Numbered from the stretch's first letter, positions 1 through 11,838 are shown. The stretch: 64,000 bases of DNA from DATBVX01 sp035263105 (GCA_035263105.1 DATFRO010000064.1:1-64000); one strand, 5' to 3'. Made by a program: numbers and translations. Notes: generated from the letters alone by a model not told the origin.

Positions 1-116
1 AGCGGATGGACATTGGGTGACACCTGCTCGACGGCGCCGTACCAGTGTTTGCGGGTGCGACGCTTCAAGTTCTGCGGTAGTGAGCGTGACCCCGGCGCCG
101 GCGACAGGTTTGTCAC
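1..116 (-). CDS. Possible 5' end of an unknown gene downstream of lptG (partial)
   Basis: After the lptG stop, the minus-strand lptG frame stays open to the window edge. A GTG at 114-116 could start a protein whose part nearest the edge, after about 15 residues, looks coding-like: basic and aromatic (RRTRKHWYGAVEQV) with GC-rich third positions. A second frame is also open from a GTG overlapping the lptG stop (142-144) but has poorer codon use. I do not recognise either product, and too little is visible to assign one. This is an inference from reading frame and codon bias only. Confidence 0.3.
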   Translation of the reverse strand, partial: MTNLSPAPGSRSLPQNLKRRTRKHWYGAVEQVSPNVHP

Positions 117-122
117 CCAATG
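11..122. repeat. 12-bp perfect inverted repeat with an 88-bp spacer
   Basis: CATTGGGTGACA at 11-22 is the exact reverse complement of TGTCACCCAATG at 111-122. The arms flank the start of the putative gene downstream of lptG. Arm length and identity make chance less likely. Its role, whether operator, structured RNA or remnant of a small mobile repeat, cannot be told from this copy. Confidence 0.5.
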
Positions 123-140
123 GCCACGCCGCGACGGCTC

Positions 141-1211
141 TCACCTCGTACGCGCAATGAGCACGACGGTAATGAGCGCCAGCGCGCCAGTCGGAATCCA
201 CGCGAGAATCACCGGGTCGAGGTTGAACACGATGGTGCCGCTCTCCAGCGTGCGCTGGACCAGGAAGAACACCACGCCGATGAGCACGCCGATCACGATG
301 CGCGCGCCGGCGCCGGAGGAACGCAGCGGACCGAGTGCGAACGGCACGGCGAGCAACGCAACGACGATCACCGCGCAGGTACGCGCGATGCGCGACCACA
401 GGGCGAACACGTAGGTGCCGGTCTCGAGGCCGTTCGCTTCCAGGTGCCGGATCAGGCGCAACAGCCCGAGTGACGGAAGCTGCCGCGGTTCACTCGCCGC
501 GATGCCGAGGAAACCCGGATTCACGTGCGTCGAGAGATCGAGCGTGCTGCGCGGACGCGCGATGGCGCGTTCGTCCTCGAAGCGCGTCTCGGTGTAGCCG
601 TCGAGACGCCAGCCACCGCCGCTCTCGCTGAGCGAGGCGCGCTGCGCGTGCCCGACGCTGAGGAGCTCCTGCGGGCTCGTGAACCGGAAGATGTAGACGC
701 CACCGAACAGGTTGTCGCCCGACTGCTCGTGCACGCTCACGATCATGTTGCCGTCTTTCACCCAGGCGCTCCCCGAACCGGCAAAGCTCACGTCGGAGAA
801 CTTGCTGAAAGCTTTCTGCTGCCGCGCGAAGGTCTGCAGCGGCGGCGCCACCACTTCGCCGAGCAGTGCGGTGAGCACGGCGATCACCAGCCCCGCCACC
901 GCGGCCGACGCGGCGAGCCGCGTCACCGAAATGCCGGCCGCGCGCATGACGACCAGCTCGCTGCCGCGGGCGAGGACTCCGAGGCCCAGCAGGCCGCCGA
1001 TCAGCACCGCGATCGGCATCAGTTCGAACGCCTGCTGCGGCAGGTTGAGCACGGTGTACAACAGCGCATCACTCGCGCCGTAGGTACCGACGCCGATGTC
1101 GTCCTGCTGCTGGATGAAGACGAACAGGCCCCCGAGCGTCAGCAGCACGCCGAGCACCAGTGCGCTGTACAGCAGGATCGTACGGATCAGATAGCGATCG
1201 AGGATCTTCAT
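141..1211 (-). CDS. lptG: LPS export ABC transporter permease LptG
   Basis: A 356-residue inner membrane permease. With LptF it forms the transmembrane part of the LptB2FG transporter, which extracts LPS from the inner membrane and passes it to LptC/LptA. The N-terminus (MKILDRYLIRT) is the family signature, followed by hydrophobic segments near residues 15-120, a soluble periplasmic domain in the middle and three C-terminal helices. Length matches the usual 350-360. The ATG overlaps the lptF stop as ATGA, implying translational coupling. A longer open frame upstream exists but would run into lptF, so the MKILDRY start is preferred. Confidence 0.96.
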   Translation of the reverse strand: MKILDRYLIRTILLYSALVLGVLLTLGGLFVFIQQQDDIGVGTYGASDALLYTVLNLPQQAFELMPIAVLIGGLLGLGVLARGSELVVMRAAGISVTRLAASAAVAGLVIAVLTALLGEVVAPPLQTFARQQKAFSKFSDVSFAGSGSAWVKDGNMIVSVHEQSGDNLFGGVYIFRFTSPQELLSVGHAQRASLSESGGGWRLDGYTETRFEDERAIARPRSTLDLSTHVNPGFLGIAASEPRQLPSLGLLRLIRHLEANGLETGTYVFALWSRIARTCAVIVVALLAVPFALGPLRSSGAGARIVIGVLIGVVFFLVQRTLESGTIVFNLDPVILAWIPTGALALITVVLIARTR

Positions 1212-2305
1212 GCCGGCGCTGCCCGTCGCGGTCGCAGGCGCAGCCAGATTGCCCGGTTGAGAATCGCCAGCAGTGCCAGCGCCACCAGCGCGACATGCAC
1301 CCACCACAGGCCCAGCACCGGCGGCACGATGCCGCGCGCCAGCCAGATCTTGGCCGCCGACAACAGGTTCGTGTAGATGAAGTAGAGCAGGATCGCGAGG
1401 CCGATGCGCGCGTAACGTCCCTGGCGCGGCCGCAGGCGCGACAGCGGTACCGCCAGCAGCGTCAGCACGAAAGCCATGATCGGCATGGAGAGCCGCCATT
1501 GCAGCTCGGCCTGGTCCTCGAGCGAGTCCGAGGCGAGCAATTCCGCCGTCGGCTTGAGCTCGAGCCGCGTGGAGGTGAGCTGCGGTTCCGGCAGGCGGAC
1601 CGGAATGCCGTGCTCCTCGAACGTCGTCATGCGGAACTGCGCGCTGCCCGGAACGCCCTCGTAGCGCTTGCCGTTCAGCAGGATCAGGGTGTGCAGCTGG
1701 CCGCCTTCACTCACCACGTGTCGTGCGCGGGCCGCGACGGCGATCTCGACCGTATCGTTGCGATTGAGCTTGACGAACACATCGCGCAGGGTGCCGTCGG
1801 GCTCCGCGCCGCCGGCATAGAACACGCCGTCGGAGCCGCCGAAGGTGTGGAAGCGGCCGGGCTCGAGACTGCCGAATTCCGCATCGCGCGTGGCCGTACT
1901 GCGCAGGTCCTGCACGTGCCCGGCCGCGCGCGGCGCGAGGTCGAGCGACAACCACCCGAGGAGTCCCGCGAGCACCGCGGTCAGCGCGAGCAGCGGCATG
2001 CTGAGGCGCGCCACGCCGACCCCGCAGGCATGCACGGCCGCCATCTCGCTCTCGTGATACAGCCGCCCGAACGTCAGCACGATCGCGAGCAGCAGCCCGA
2101 CCGGCACCAGCACCGTGAGATTCTCCAGCGAGCTGAAGCCGATCAGGGCCAGCACCACTTCGCGCGGAAAATGGCTCTCGGCGGCGCGTTGTAGGACGCG
2201 CGCCATCTGGTTGGTGACGAGGATGATGAGCAGGACGCCGGTGACCGCCACCCAGGTGAGCGTGACTTCGCGCAGGATGTAGCGGTCGAGGATCTTCAAG
2301 TACAC
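1208..2305 (-). CDS. lptF: LPS export ABC transporter permease LptF
   Basis: A 365-residue permease and partner of LptG in the LPS export machine. It starts with a GTG (VYLKILDRYILRE), has two helices near the N-terminus, a conserved membrane stretch followed by the ESEMAA loop and AVHACG, a periplasmic beta domain at about residues 130-260, and three C-terminal helices ending in an arginine-rich tail. It is the first gene of lptF-lptG and lies divergent from pepA, an arrangement seen in many gammaproteobacteria. The intergenic space of 162 bp should hold promoters for both directions. Confidence 0.96.
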   Translation of the reverse strand: MYLKILDRYILREVTLTWVAVTGVLLIILVTNQMARVLQRAAESHFPREVVLALIGFSSLENLTVLVPVGLLLAIVLTFGRLYHESEMAAVHACGVGVARLSMPLLALTAVLAGLLGWLSLDLAPRAAGHVQDLRSTATRDAEFGSLEPGRFHTFGGSDGVFYAGGAEPDGTLRDVFVKLNRNDTVEIAVAARARHVVSEGGQLHTLILLNGKRYEGVPGSAQFRMTTFEEHGIPVRLPEPQLTSTRLELKPTAELLASDSLEDQAELQWRLSMPIMAFVLTLLAVPLSRLRPRQGRYARIGLAILLYFIYTNLLSAAKIWLARGIVPPVLGLWWVHVALVALALLAILNRAIWLRLRPRRAAPA

Positions 2306-2389
2306 TAACGCGCCATGCGTCGAGCAGCCCGCCGGTCGCCACTACAGCGATAACGACTGCGACGGCAGGAGTCAGGAAGCCCGTGCATT

Positions 2390-2409
2390 GGTGGTTACGT
2401 TAAACCACC
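2390..2409. promoter_or_regulatory. 7-bp inverted repeat in the lptF/pepA intergenic region
   Basis: GGTGGTT at 2390-2396 and AACCACC at 2403-2409 form a perfect hairpin or operator-like repeat around a 6-base centre, about 60 bp before the pepA ATG. It sits where pepA transcription could be controlled or where its leader could fold. No known binding site is recognised. Confidence 0.35.
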
Positions 2410-2467
2410 GGCGTGCGTGGCTCAATCGGCCCGGGACTCGAGCTGCCCATTGCCTGAAGGATCGAAC

Positions 2468-3967
2468 ATGCAGTTCAACGCCGTAACCGGATCGGCCGCA
2501 CCGAAGCGCAGCGATTGCGCGGTGCTCGGCGTGTACGAAGCGCATGAGCTGGCGGCGGCGACCCGGACCTTCGACGGGCGCCACGGCCGGCGGATCGCCG
2601 CACTCCTGCGCCGTGGTGACTTCGCCGGCCGCCTCGGCGACACGCTCCTCGTGTCCGATTCCGCCCACGGGCCGAACGCGCGCGTGTTGCTGGTCGGGCT
2701 CGGGCCGCGCAAGTCCTACAACCGCAAGGCCTACCGGCGCGCCCTGCTCGCCTCCCTGCACGCGCTGACGCGCACCGGCGCCGCGCACGCCGTCTCGTGG
2801 CTGGCGCACGAGTCGGTCGCAGGCCTCGACGCGTACTACGCGGGTCGCTTCGCGGCCGAAGCGGCCGCCAACGTGCTCTACCGGATTCCGGACCTCAAGA
2901 CCGGGACGCGGCCACCGGCGCCGGCACTGCGACGCCTCACGTCCGTGCTCGCGGACGCCGCCGCGGCGCGCGACGCACAGCGCGGCCTCAATGACGGCGC
3001 GGCGATTGCCGACGGCATGAAGATCACGCGCGACCTGGCGAACCTGCCCGCCAACGTGTGTACGCCGCGTCACATCGGACGCGCGGCACGCGCGCTCGCG
3101 AAGAAGCATCGCGCGCTGCGCGTGAAGGTTCTGGAACGTCGTGCGATCGAGCGCCTGCGCATGGGGGCGTTTCTTTCGGTGACGCACGGCAGTGACGAGC
3201 CGCCGCAGCTGATCGTGCTCGAGTACCGCGGCGCGCGCCGTAGCGCTGCGCCGATCGCGCTGATCGGCAAGGGCATCACCTTCGACAGCGGCGGGATCTC
3301 GCTCAAGGATCCCGCCGGCATGGACGAGATGAAATTCGACATGAGCGGCGCGGCAAGCGTCCTCGGAACGTTCGCGAGCGCTGCGGCGCTGCGCCTGCCG
3401 CTCAACCTCGTCGGCATCATTCCCGCGTGCGAGAACCTGCCGAACGGTCGCGCCACCAAGCCCGGCGACGTCGTGCGCAGCATGTCGGGTCAGACCGTCG
3501 AGGTCCTCAACACCGACGCCGAAGGACGCCTGATCCTCGCCGACGCCCTCACCTACGTGAGGCGCTACAAGCCCGCAGCCGTCGTGGATGTCGCGACGCT
3601 GACGGGAGCCTGCGTGGTCGCGCTCGGGGCGCACTTTGCCGGCCTGATGTCCGCGGACGAGGAACTCACCAACGAGCTGGCGAAAGCTGGCGAGCGCTCC
3701 GACGATCGCGCGTGGCGCATGCCGCTCGTGGAGGAATATGGTGAACAGCTGAAGAGCAACTTCGCCGACATGGCCAACACCGGCGGGCGCGAAGGCGGCG
3801 CCATCACCGCGGCCTGTTTCCTGTCGAAGTTCGCGCACGGCCTGCGCTGGGCGCATCTCGACATCGCGGGCGTCGCCTGGCTCACCGGCGCACAGAAAGG
3901 CAGCACCGGGCGGCCGGTGCCACTGCTGGTCGATTTTCTCCTCCATCGCGCCCGCAAGGCCGCTTGA
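2468..3967 (+). CDS. pepA: Leucyl aminopeptidase PepA (M17)
   Basis: A 499-residue cytosolic leucine aminopeptidase that releases N-terminal residues from peptides; in enterics PepA also binds DNA at carAB and cer sites. The N-terminal macro-like domain spans about residues 1-165. The catalytic domain carries the metal and lysine motif GKGITFDSGG, the aspartate of KFDMSGAA and the signature NTDAEGRL with the catalytic arginine. The ATG at 2468 is chosen because GAAGGA lies just upstream; an in-frame upstream extension has no family similarity. It heads the pepA-holC-unknown-valS cluster, the usual gammaproteobacterial order. Confidence 0.96.
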   Translation: MQFNAVTGSAAPKRSDCAVLGVYEAHELAAATRTFDGRHGRRIAALLRRGDFAGRLGDTLLVSDSAHGPNARVLLVGLGPRKSYNRKAYRRALLASLHALTRTGAAHAVSWLAHESVAGLDAYYAGRFAAEAAANVLYRIPDLKTGTRPPAPALRRLTSVLADAAAARDAQRGLNDGAAIADGMKITRDLANLPANVCTPRHIGRAARALAKKHRALRVKVLERRAIERLRMGAFLSVTHGSDEPPQLIVLEYRGARRSAAPIALIGKGITFDSGGISLKDPAGMDEMKFDMSGAASVLGTFASAAALRLPLNLVGIIPACENLPNGRATKPGDVVRSMSGQTVEVLNTDAEGRLILADALTYVRRYKPAAVVDVATLTGACVVALGAHFAGLMSADEELTNELAKAGERSDDRAWRMPLVEEYGEQLKSNFADMANTGGREGGAITAACFLSKFAHGLRWAHLDIAGVAWLTGAQKGSTGRPVPLLVDFLLHRARKAA

Positions 3968-3992
3968 AGTCGGGTTCGGCCCGCGCGTTCAG

Positions 3993-4439
3993 GTGACACG
4001 CGTCGACTTTTATATCCTCGAGGAAGCGGACGCCGGTGCGCGGCGCCGCCTCGCCTGCCGCCTCGCCGAGAAGGCCTTCGCCCAGTCCAGCCGTGTGTTG
4101 ATGCTCACCGCGGACGACGAGGAAGCGCGCCAGCTCGATGACCTCCTGTGGACGTTTCGCGACCGCAGCTTCGTGCCGCACGAGCTGGCCACACCGGGGC
4201 GCGCGAGCACGGTGCCGGTACTCATCGGCACGCCGGAATCGGCGGCGGGCGCCAGCGCTGATATCCTGATCAACGTATCGGACCGCATGCCGGAGGATTG
4301 CGCGCGTTACGCGCGCATCGTGGAAGCGGTCGACGGCGAGCCGGCGCGCCGCCAGGCCGGACGCGACCGCTATCGCGCGTACCGCGAGCGCGGCCTGCCG
4401 CTCGAGTCGCACAACATCGGCGCGAGTCATGACGTCTGA
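3993..4439 (+). CDS. holC: DNA polymerase III chi subunit HolC
   Basis: A 148-residue subunit of the clamp loader complex that binds SSB and links it to the polymerase III holoenzyme. The start VDFYIL, the LACRLAEKAF helix, the LDDLLWTFRD segment and the FVPHELA motif are typical of HolC. It starts at GTG 3993, 25 bp after pepA, and overlaps the next small gene by 11 bp. Position between pepA and valS supports the call independently of sequence. Confidence 0.94.
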   Translation: MTRVDFYILEEADAGARRRLACRLAEKAFAQSSRVLMLTADDEEARQLDDLLWTFRDRSFVPHELATPGRASTVPVLIGTPESAAGASADILINVSDRMPEDCARYARIVEAVDGEPARRQAGRDRYRAYRERGLPLESHNIGASHDV

Positions 4440-4704
4440 CAAGTCACAGCACACGGACGACTCGACATCGATCCCGACGCTCACCGAGGTCGTGGAGATC
4501 GAGGGCATGTCGATCGACCCCCAGCTCCTCGAAGCGCTGCACAGCGAGATTGCCGCGCGCGTCACGCGGCTCGTCGAGGAATTGATGCGCGACGCGAGCC
4601 GCGAGATCGAGACGATCCTCCTGAAGCGCGTCAGCGACCAGCTGCGCGCGCGCTTGCCCGAGCTCGTCGAAGACGCGGTGCGCGAGCACCTCGGTCCCGG
4701 TTGA
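4429..4704 (+). CDS. Small acidic helical protein of unknown function between holC and valS
   Basis: A 91-residue product. After a polar N-terminal 25 residues it is almost wholly helical and acidic: repeated leucines and valines at heptad-like spacing (SEIAARVTRLVEELMRDA, then DQLRARLPELVEDAVREHL) suggest a short coiled coil or helical hairpin. No catalytic motif, signal or membrane segment is visible. It overlaps holC by 11 bp and its TGA overlaps a TTG in the valS frame, so it is embedded in the operon and probably translated. I do not recognise a named family. Confidence 0.8.
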   Translation: MTSDKSQHTDDSTSIPTLTEVVEIEGMSIDPQLLEALHSEIAARVTRLVEELMRDASREIETILLKRVSDQLRARLPELVEDAVREHLGPG

Positions 4705-4721
4705 CGGCGCACACTCCGCAG

Positions 4722-7517
<2,796 letters not shown>

Positions 7518-7587
7518 ACTGCGATGAATGTCGGGGTTCCGGGCCGGGACTGCGCTATTCTGCGGCTGAACCACGAGCGCAGGCCTG

Positions 7588-8556
7588 ATGCTGGAAGTCT
7601 CCGAACGCAGCGATGAGCGGATCCTCCACGGGGGTCCCCTGCCCCGAGCCGGACTGAACGCGACGCTGGATCAGCTCAATCGCGTGATCCTCGGCAAGGA
7701 TGCGGAGATCCGTCTCTGTGTCGCGTGCCTGCTGGCGCGCGGGCACTTGCTGATCGAGGACATCCCCGGTGTCGGCAAGACCACTCTCGCGCACGCGCTC
7801 GCACAGACGCTCGGGCTCAGCTACCAGCGCATCCAGTTCACCAGCGACCTGCTGCCGGCGGACATCATCGGCGTGTCGATCTTCGATCGCGCCGGCAGCC
7901 GCTTCGAATTCCAGCACGGCCCGATCTTCGCGCAGCTGGTGCTCGCCGATGAAGTGAACCGCGCGACGCCCAAGGCGCAGAGCGCGCTGCTCGAGGCCAT
8001 GGAAGAGCAGCAGGTCACCGTCGACGGCCGCAGCCATCCGCTCCCCGAGCCGTTCTTCGTCATCGCGACGCAAAATCCCAGCGAACAGGTCGGTACGTTC
8101 CCGCTGCCCGAGTCGCAGCTCGATCGCTTCCTCATGCGCACCGAGCTCGGCTATCCGGATGCCGGCCACGAGCGCCAGCTCCTGATGGGCCAGGACCGGC
8201 GTGCATTGCTCGCGACGCTCGGTGCAATGCTGACACCCACCGATCTCGCCGCGCTCCAGGCCGGTGTCAACAAGATCCACACCTCGCCGGCGTTGCTCGA
8301 CTACGTGCAGGCACTCGTCGCTTACACGCGCGCGAGCGGCCGCTTCCTCATCGGCCTCTCGCCGCGTGCGGCGATCGGCCTGCTGCGCGCGAGCCAGAGC
8401 TGGGCGCTGCTCGCCGGCCGCAACTCGGTGCTGCCCGAGGACGTCCAGGCGGTGCTGCCCGCGGTCGTGGGTCATCGGCTGCGCGTTTCGGGCGACTCCG
8501 GCAGCGCGCCGCCGAGCACCGGCCGCGACATCATCGAGAGCGTCCCGATCCCCTGA
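7588..8556 (+). CDS. MoxR-family AAA+ ATPase
   Basis: A 322-residue AAA+ ATPase of the MoxR group, chaperone-like ATPases usually encoded with DUF58 and von Willebrand or transglutaminase proteins. Walker A is GVGKTTLAHAL near residue 62, Walker B is LVLADEVNRA, sensor 1 is FFVIATQNP and the C-terminal lid contains GLSPRAAIGLL. It is followed at 14 bp by a DUF58 gene and then a TgpA-like gene, a standard three-gene operon. The likely role is maturation or insertion of a partner in envelope metabolism, inferred from family context. Confidence 0.93.
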   Translation: MLEVSERSDERILHGGPLPRAGLNATLDQLNRVILGKDAEIRLCVACLLARGHLLIEDIPGVGKTTLAHALAQTLGLSYQRIQFTSDLLPADIIGVSIFDRAGSRFEFQHGPIFAQLVLADEVNRATPKAQSALLEAMEEQQVTVDGRSHPLPEPFFVIATQNPSEQVGTFPLPESQLDRFLMRTELGYPDAGHERQLLMGQDRRALLATLGAMLTPTDLAALQAGVNKIHTSPALLDYVQALVAYTRASGRFLIGLSPRAAIGLLRASQSWALLAGRNSVLPEDVQAVLPAVVGHRLRVSGDSGSAPPSTGRDIIESVPIP

Positions 8557-8570
8557 GGCTCACGCTGCGC

Positions 8571-9566
8571 ATGGCCGCCTCGCCGCTCTCGCGCCTGCGC
8601 GTTTTTGTGAACGATCGCGTGCAGCGCTGGGCGCGCCGGCGACAGGGACCCGACCACGCGCCGTTCCCGCTCGAACGCCGCCGCATCTACATTCTTCCGA
8701 CCAAGTTCGGCGTTGCATACGCGATCACCGTGTTCGCCATGCTGCTCGGGTCGATGAACTACAACAACAGCCTGGGCTTTGCCCTGACCTTCCTGCTCGC
8801 CGCGCTCGGGCTGGTCGTCATGCATCACTGCCATCGCAACCTCGCGGGCCTGGTGATAGCGAACGTGCAGGCCGGTGAAGCCTTTGCCGGCGGCTGGCTG
8901 AAGCTCGCCGTCGGTTGCGAGAACCCGAGCGGCGTGGCGCGCTTCGGCCTGCGCTTCGAATGCCTGGAGACCGTCGCCGATCTACCGCATCTGCCCGCCG
9001 CGTCGCCCGCTCTTGCGACCCTCGAGCTTCCCGCAGAGACGCGCGGCGTGCTGCGCATCGACCGGATCTCGGTGAGCACCGGGTTCCCGCTCGGCTTGTT
9101 CCGCGCATGGAGCTGGATCTACCTGCCGGTCGAGGCCGTCGTGTATCCGCGTCCCGCGGGCGAGCAGGCGCCGCCGCCGAGCGCGGAAAGCGATCGAGGC
9201 GCGCTCGGCCTCACGCGCCGCGGCGATGAGGACTTTCGCGGCTTCCGCAGCTATCACCCGGGCGATTCACCGCGCCGGATTGCCTGGAAAGCGCTCGCAC
9301 GCGGCGCGCCGCTCCTCGTCAAGGATCACGCCGGCGCCACGCGCGCGCCGCTGATCTTCGAGCTGGGCCAGGTGCAGTCGCGCGACCTGGAGCGCGGGCT
9401 GTCGCAGCTGTGCCGCTGGATCGTGACCGCGGAGGCACAGCTGAATCCCTTCGGACTGCGTCTGCCCGGCGTGCTCATCGCGCCGGAAAGCGGCGCGGCG
9501 CACCGGCGCCGCTGCCTCACCGCCCTCGCGCTCGTGGGCGCGGAGCAACCCCGTGCAGCTGCCTGA
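8571..9566 (+). CDS. DUF58 domain membrane-anchored protein
   Basis: A 331-residue protein with a basic N-terminus, two membrane helices at about residues 45-90 (FGVAYAITVFAMLLG; LGFALTFLLAALGLVVM) and a C-terminal DUF58 domain carrying the conserved region DFRGFRSYHPGDSPRRIAWK. DUF58 proteins are MoxR partners; some have a vWA-like fold. The gene overlaps the following transglutaminase gene by 14 bp, implying co-translation. Exact biochemical function is unknown across the family. Confidence 0.9.
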   Translation: MAASPLSRLRVFVNDRVQRWARRRQGPDHAPFPLERRRIYILPTKFGVAYAITVFAMLLGSMNYNNSLGFALTFLLAALGLVVMHHCHRNLAGLVIANVQAGEAFAGGWLKLAVGCENPSGVARFGLRFECLETVADLPHLPAASPALATLELPAETRGVLRIDRISVSTGFPLGLFRAWSWIYLPVEAVVYPRPAGEQAPPPSAESDRGALGLTRRGDEDFRGFRSYHPGDSPRRIAWKALARGAPLLVKDHAGATRAPLIFELGQVQSRDLERGLSQLCRWIVTAEAQLNPFGLRLPGVLIAPESGAAHRRRCLTALALVGAEQPRAAA

Positions 9567-11529
9567 GCGGCGCGGGCTCCTGCGCGAGCCACTGGCGTGG
9601 ACGATGGCGAGCGTCACCGCCGCCGTGGGCCTGCATGTGGGGCACCTGCCCCCGTGGGTCATGGCCATCTTCATCGTGCTGATGTTCTGGCGTGTACTTG
9701 TGGCCTTGCGCGGCACGCGCCTGCCACCGCGCATGCTGCGCGTACTTATTGTCGTCGTCGTGGTCGGCGGCGTGCTGATGCGCTATCGCACGCTGAACGG
9801 CGTCGATGCCGGCACCGCCCTGCTATCGCTGATGGCGGCGCTCAAGTTGCTCGAGACCCGCAACGAGCGTGATCAGCTGGTGCTGCTGTTGATCTCCTAC
9901 TTCCTGGTGCTCGCGGCGTTTCTCTACGGCCAGCAGCTGTGGTTGCTGCCGCTCGCAGCGGGCGTGGCATGGCTGATTACCGCGGCCGTGTTGCGCGTGG
10001 CCCATGCCCGCGCACCGTTGCGCCCGCGCGCGGTGCTCGCGCTCAGCGGCCGGATGCTCCTGCAGGCGACACCTCTCATGCTGGTGCTGTTCCTGCTGTT
10101 CCCGCGTGTACCCGGCCCGTTCTGGGCCTTGCCGTCCGTCTCGCACGCCAGCTCGGGGCTCGGCGATGACATGGCACCCGGCGACATCACCGAGCTCAGC
10201 CTCTCGAGCGAAGTCGCGTTCCGCGTGCGCTTCGCGGGCAAGGTCCCGGTGCCCGCATTGCGGTACTGGCGGGGCCCGGTATTGCACGACTTCGACGGCT
10301 ACACCTGGAGCCATGGACGCGGCTTCTCCCAGATGCAGGAGCCGGAGACCTTCGAGCCTCAGTACGACTACACGCTCATGCTCGAGCCCACCAACAACTA
10401 CTGGGTGTACGCGCTCGACCTGCCGGTGCTGTGGAGCGACGGACGCATCAACCGAACCTACGACTACCAGTTGCGAGTGCCGGAGCGCATCGACCAGCCG
10501 GTGACGTACCAGCTGAGCTCGCGTCCTGCTTATCGCGCAGCCGTCGCGGGCCTCAAGGGGACGTTGCAGAACCGGGACACGTACCTGCCGGACGATCGCA
10601 ACCTGCGCACGCGGGAGCTGGCGCAGCGGATGCACGCGAAGGCCGGAAGCGACGCGGCGTACATCAATGCGGTCCTGCAGATGTTTCGCGAACAGAGCTT
10701 CTTCTACACGCTCACGCCATCACGGCTCGATTTCGATTCGGTCGACGATTTCCTGTTCAACACGCGCAAGGGGTTCTGCGCACATTTCGCCTCCGCGTTC
10801 ACCACGCTGATGCGCGCGGCGGGCATTCCTGCGCGGGTCGTGACCGGCTACCAGGGTGGGGAATACAACCGCCTCGGCGGCTACTACATCGTGCGCCAGT
10901 CGGACGCGCACGCCTGGAGCGAAGTGTGGCTCGCGGGGCGCGGCTGGGTGCGGTTCGATCCCACTGCTGCCGTTGCGCCGGAGCGCATCGAGCGCGGCAG
11001 CGCCGGTGTGCTCGGGGCGGACGAGCCGCTCACGGAGCGCATCATCCGTGGCAACGCCTGGATCGCCGACATCCGTTTTGCCGTGGACACTTTCAACACT
11101 TTCTGGCGCGAGAACGTGGTGCAGTTCGGCGCCGCCACGCAACAGGATCTGCTCAAGTGGCTCGGCATCCGCGAGCCCGACTGGCGCTGGCTGACGGGCC
11201 TGCTCGCGGTCGGGCTTGTGCTCGCGCTGACATTCCTCAGCTTCGTGCTGGCGCGCGAGTTGCGGCGACGCGAGCGCGATCCCGTGCGGCGCGCGTATGC
11301 GCGTTTCTGCGACCGGCTGGAACAAGGCGGCGTGAAACGCGCGCCTCATGAAGGGCCGCTCGACTTCCTGGCGCGCGTGATCCGCGAGCGGCCGGACCTC
11401 GCCGCCGAGTGCGAGCCGATCGCGCGCTTGTACGTGCAACTGCGCTACGAGACGGACGCACCGCAGGATGCTGCGCAGGAACTCTCGCGGCGCGTGCGCG
11501 CCTTCCATCCACGCCTGCAACCCGGCTGA
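9553..11529 (+). CDS. TgpA-type membrane transglutaminase-like protein
   Basis: A 658-residue protein with an N-terminal membrane domain (DUF3488, about residues 15-190, several helices), a periplasmic transglutaminase-like domain, another helix near residue 555 (LTGLLAVGLVLALTFLSFVL) and a cytosolic C-terminal tail of DUF4129 type. The catalytic triad is visible as Cys409 (KGFCAHFAS), His453 (DAHAWSE) and Asp469 (RFDPTAA). In Pseudomonas aeruginosa the homologue TgpA is reported to be essential. It starts at GTG 9553 inside the DUF58 gene. The substrate is unknown, probably an envelope protein. Confidence 0.92.
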   Translation: MQLPERRGLLREPLAWTMASVTAAVGLHVGHLPPWVMAIFIVLMFWRVLVALRGTRLPPRMLRVLIVVVVVGGVLMRYRTLNGVDAGTALLSLMAALKLLETRNERDQLVLLLISYFLVLAAFLYGQQLWLLPLAAGVAWLITAAVLRVAHARAPLRPRAVLALSGRMLLQATPLMLVLFLLFPRVPGPFWALPSVSHASSGLGDDMAPGDITELSLSSEVAFRVRFAGKVPVPALRYWRGPVLHDFDGYTWSHGRGFSQMQEPETFEPQYDYTLMLEPTNNYWVYALDLPVLWSDGRINRTYDYQLRVPERIDQPVTYQLSSRPAYRAAVAGLKGTLQNRDTYLPDDRNLRTRELAQRMHAKAGSDAAYINAVLQMFREQSFFYTLTPSRLDFDSVDDFLFNTRKGFCAHFASAFTTLMRAAGIPARVVTGYQGGEYNRLGGYYIVRQSDAHAWSEVWLAGRGWVRFDPTAAVAPERIERGSAGVLGADEPLTERIIRGNAWIADIRFAVDTFNTFWRENVVQFGAATQQDLLKWLGIREPDWRWLTGLLAVGLVLALTFLSFVLARELRRRERDPVRRAYARFCDRLEQGGVKRAPHEGPLDFLARVIRERPDLAAECEPIARLYVQLRYETDAPQDAAQELSRRVRAFHPRLQPG

Positions 11530-11536
11530 GTCAGTC

Positions 11537-11553
11537 GTGGCATACTCCCCGCC
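11537..11553 (+). promoter_or_regulatory. Extended -10 promoter candidate for the ACBP gene
   Basis: GTGGCATACTCCCCGCC contains TGG-CATACT, an extended -10 match, 30 bp before the next start codon. Near-identical elements precede the kinase gene (28153) and metG (32984), which supports its being a promoter rather than chance. Confidence 0.45.
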
Positions 11554-11571
11554 CCCGGCGGGAGGGAGAGC

Positions 11572-11835
11572 ATGTCCGACCTCAAGACACGGTTCACCGC
11601 GGCCGCACAGGAAGTGCAGAAGCTCAAGAGTCGGCCGTCCAACGACAACCTGTTGCAGCTCTACGCGCTCTACAAGCAGGCGACCGAGGGTGACCCGAAG
11701 GGTGCGCGGCCCGGGATCTTCGATCTCACCGGTCGCGCCAAGTACGATGCGTGGGCAGGAAAGACGGGACTCGCCGCCGACAAGGCGATGCAGGCCTACG
11801 TCGATCTCGTGGACCAGCTGAAGAAAGCCCAGTAG
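11572..11835 (+). CDS. Acyl-CoA-binding protein
   Basis: An 87-residue cytosolic four-helix bundle of the ACBP family that binds long-chain acyl-CoA esters. Diagnostic segments are LLQLYALYKQATEGD, the acyl-CoA pocket region, and AKYDAWAGKTGLAADKAMQAYV. Length equals the family norm of 85-90. A strong GGGAGGGAGAG ribosome site precedes the ATG. The following peptidase gene begins three bases after the stop, so the two are likely co-transcribed. ACBP is common in eukaryotes and patchy in bacteria. Confidence 0.95.
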   Translation: MSDLKTRFTAAAQEVQKLKSRPSNDNLLQLYALYKQATEGDPKGARPGIFDLTGRAKYDAWAGKTGLAADKAMQAYVDLVDQLKKAQ

Positions 11836-11838
11836 CCC

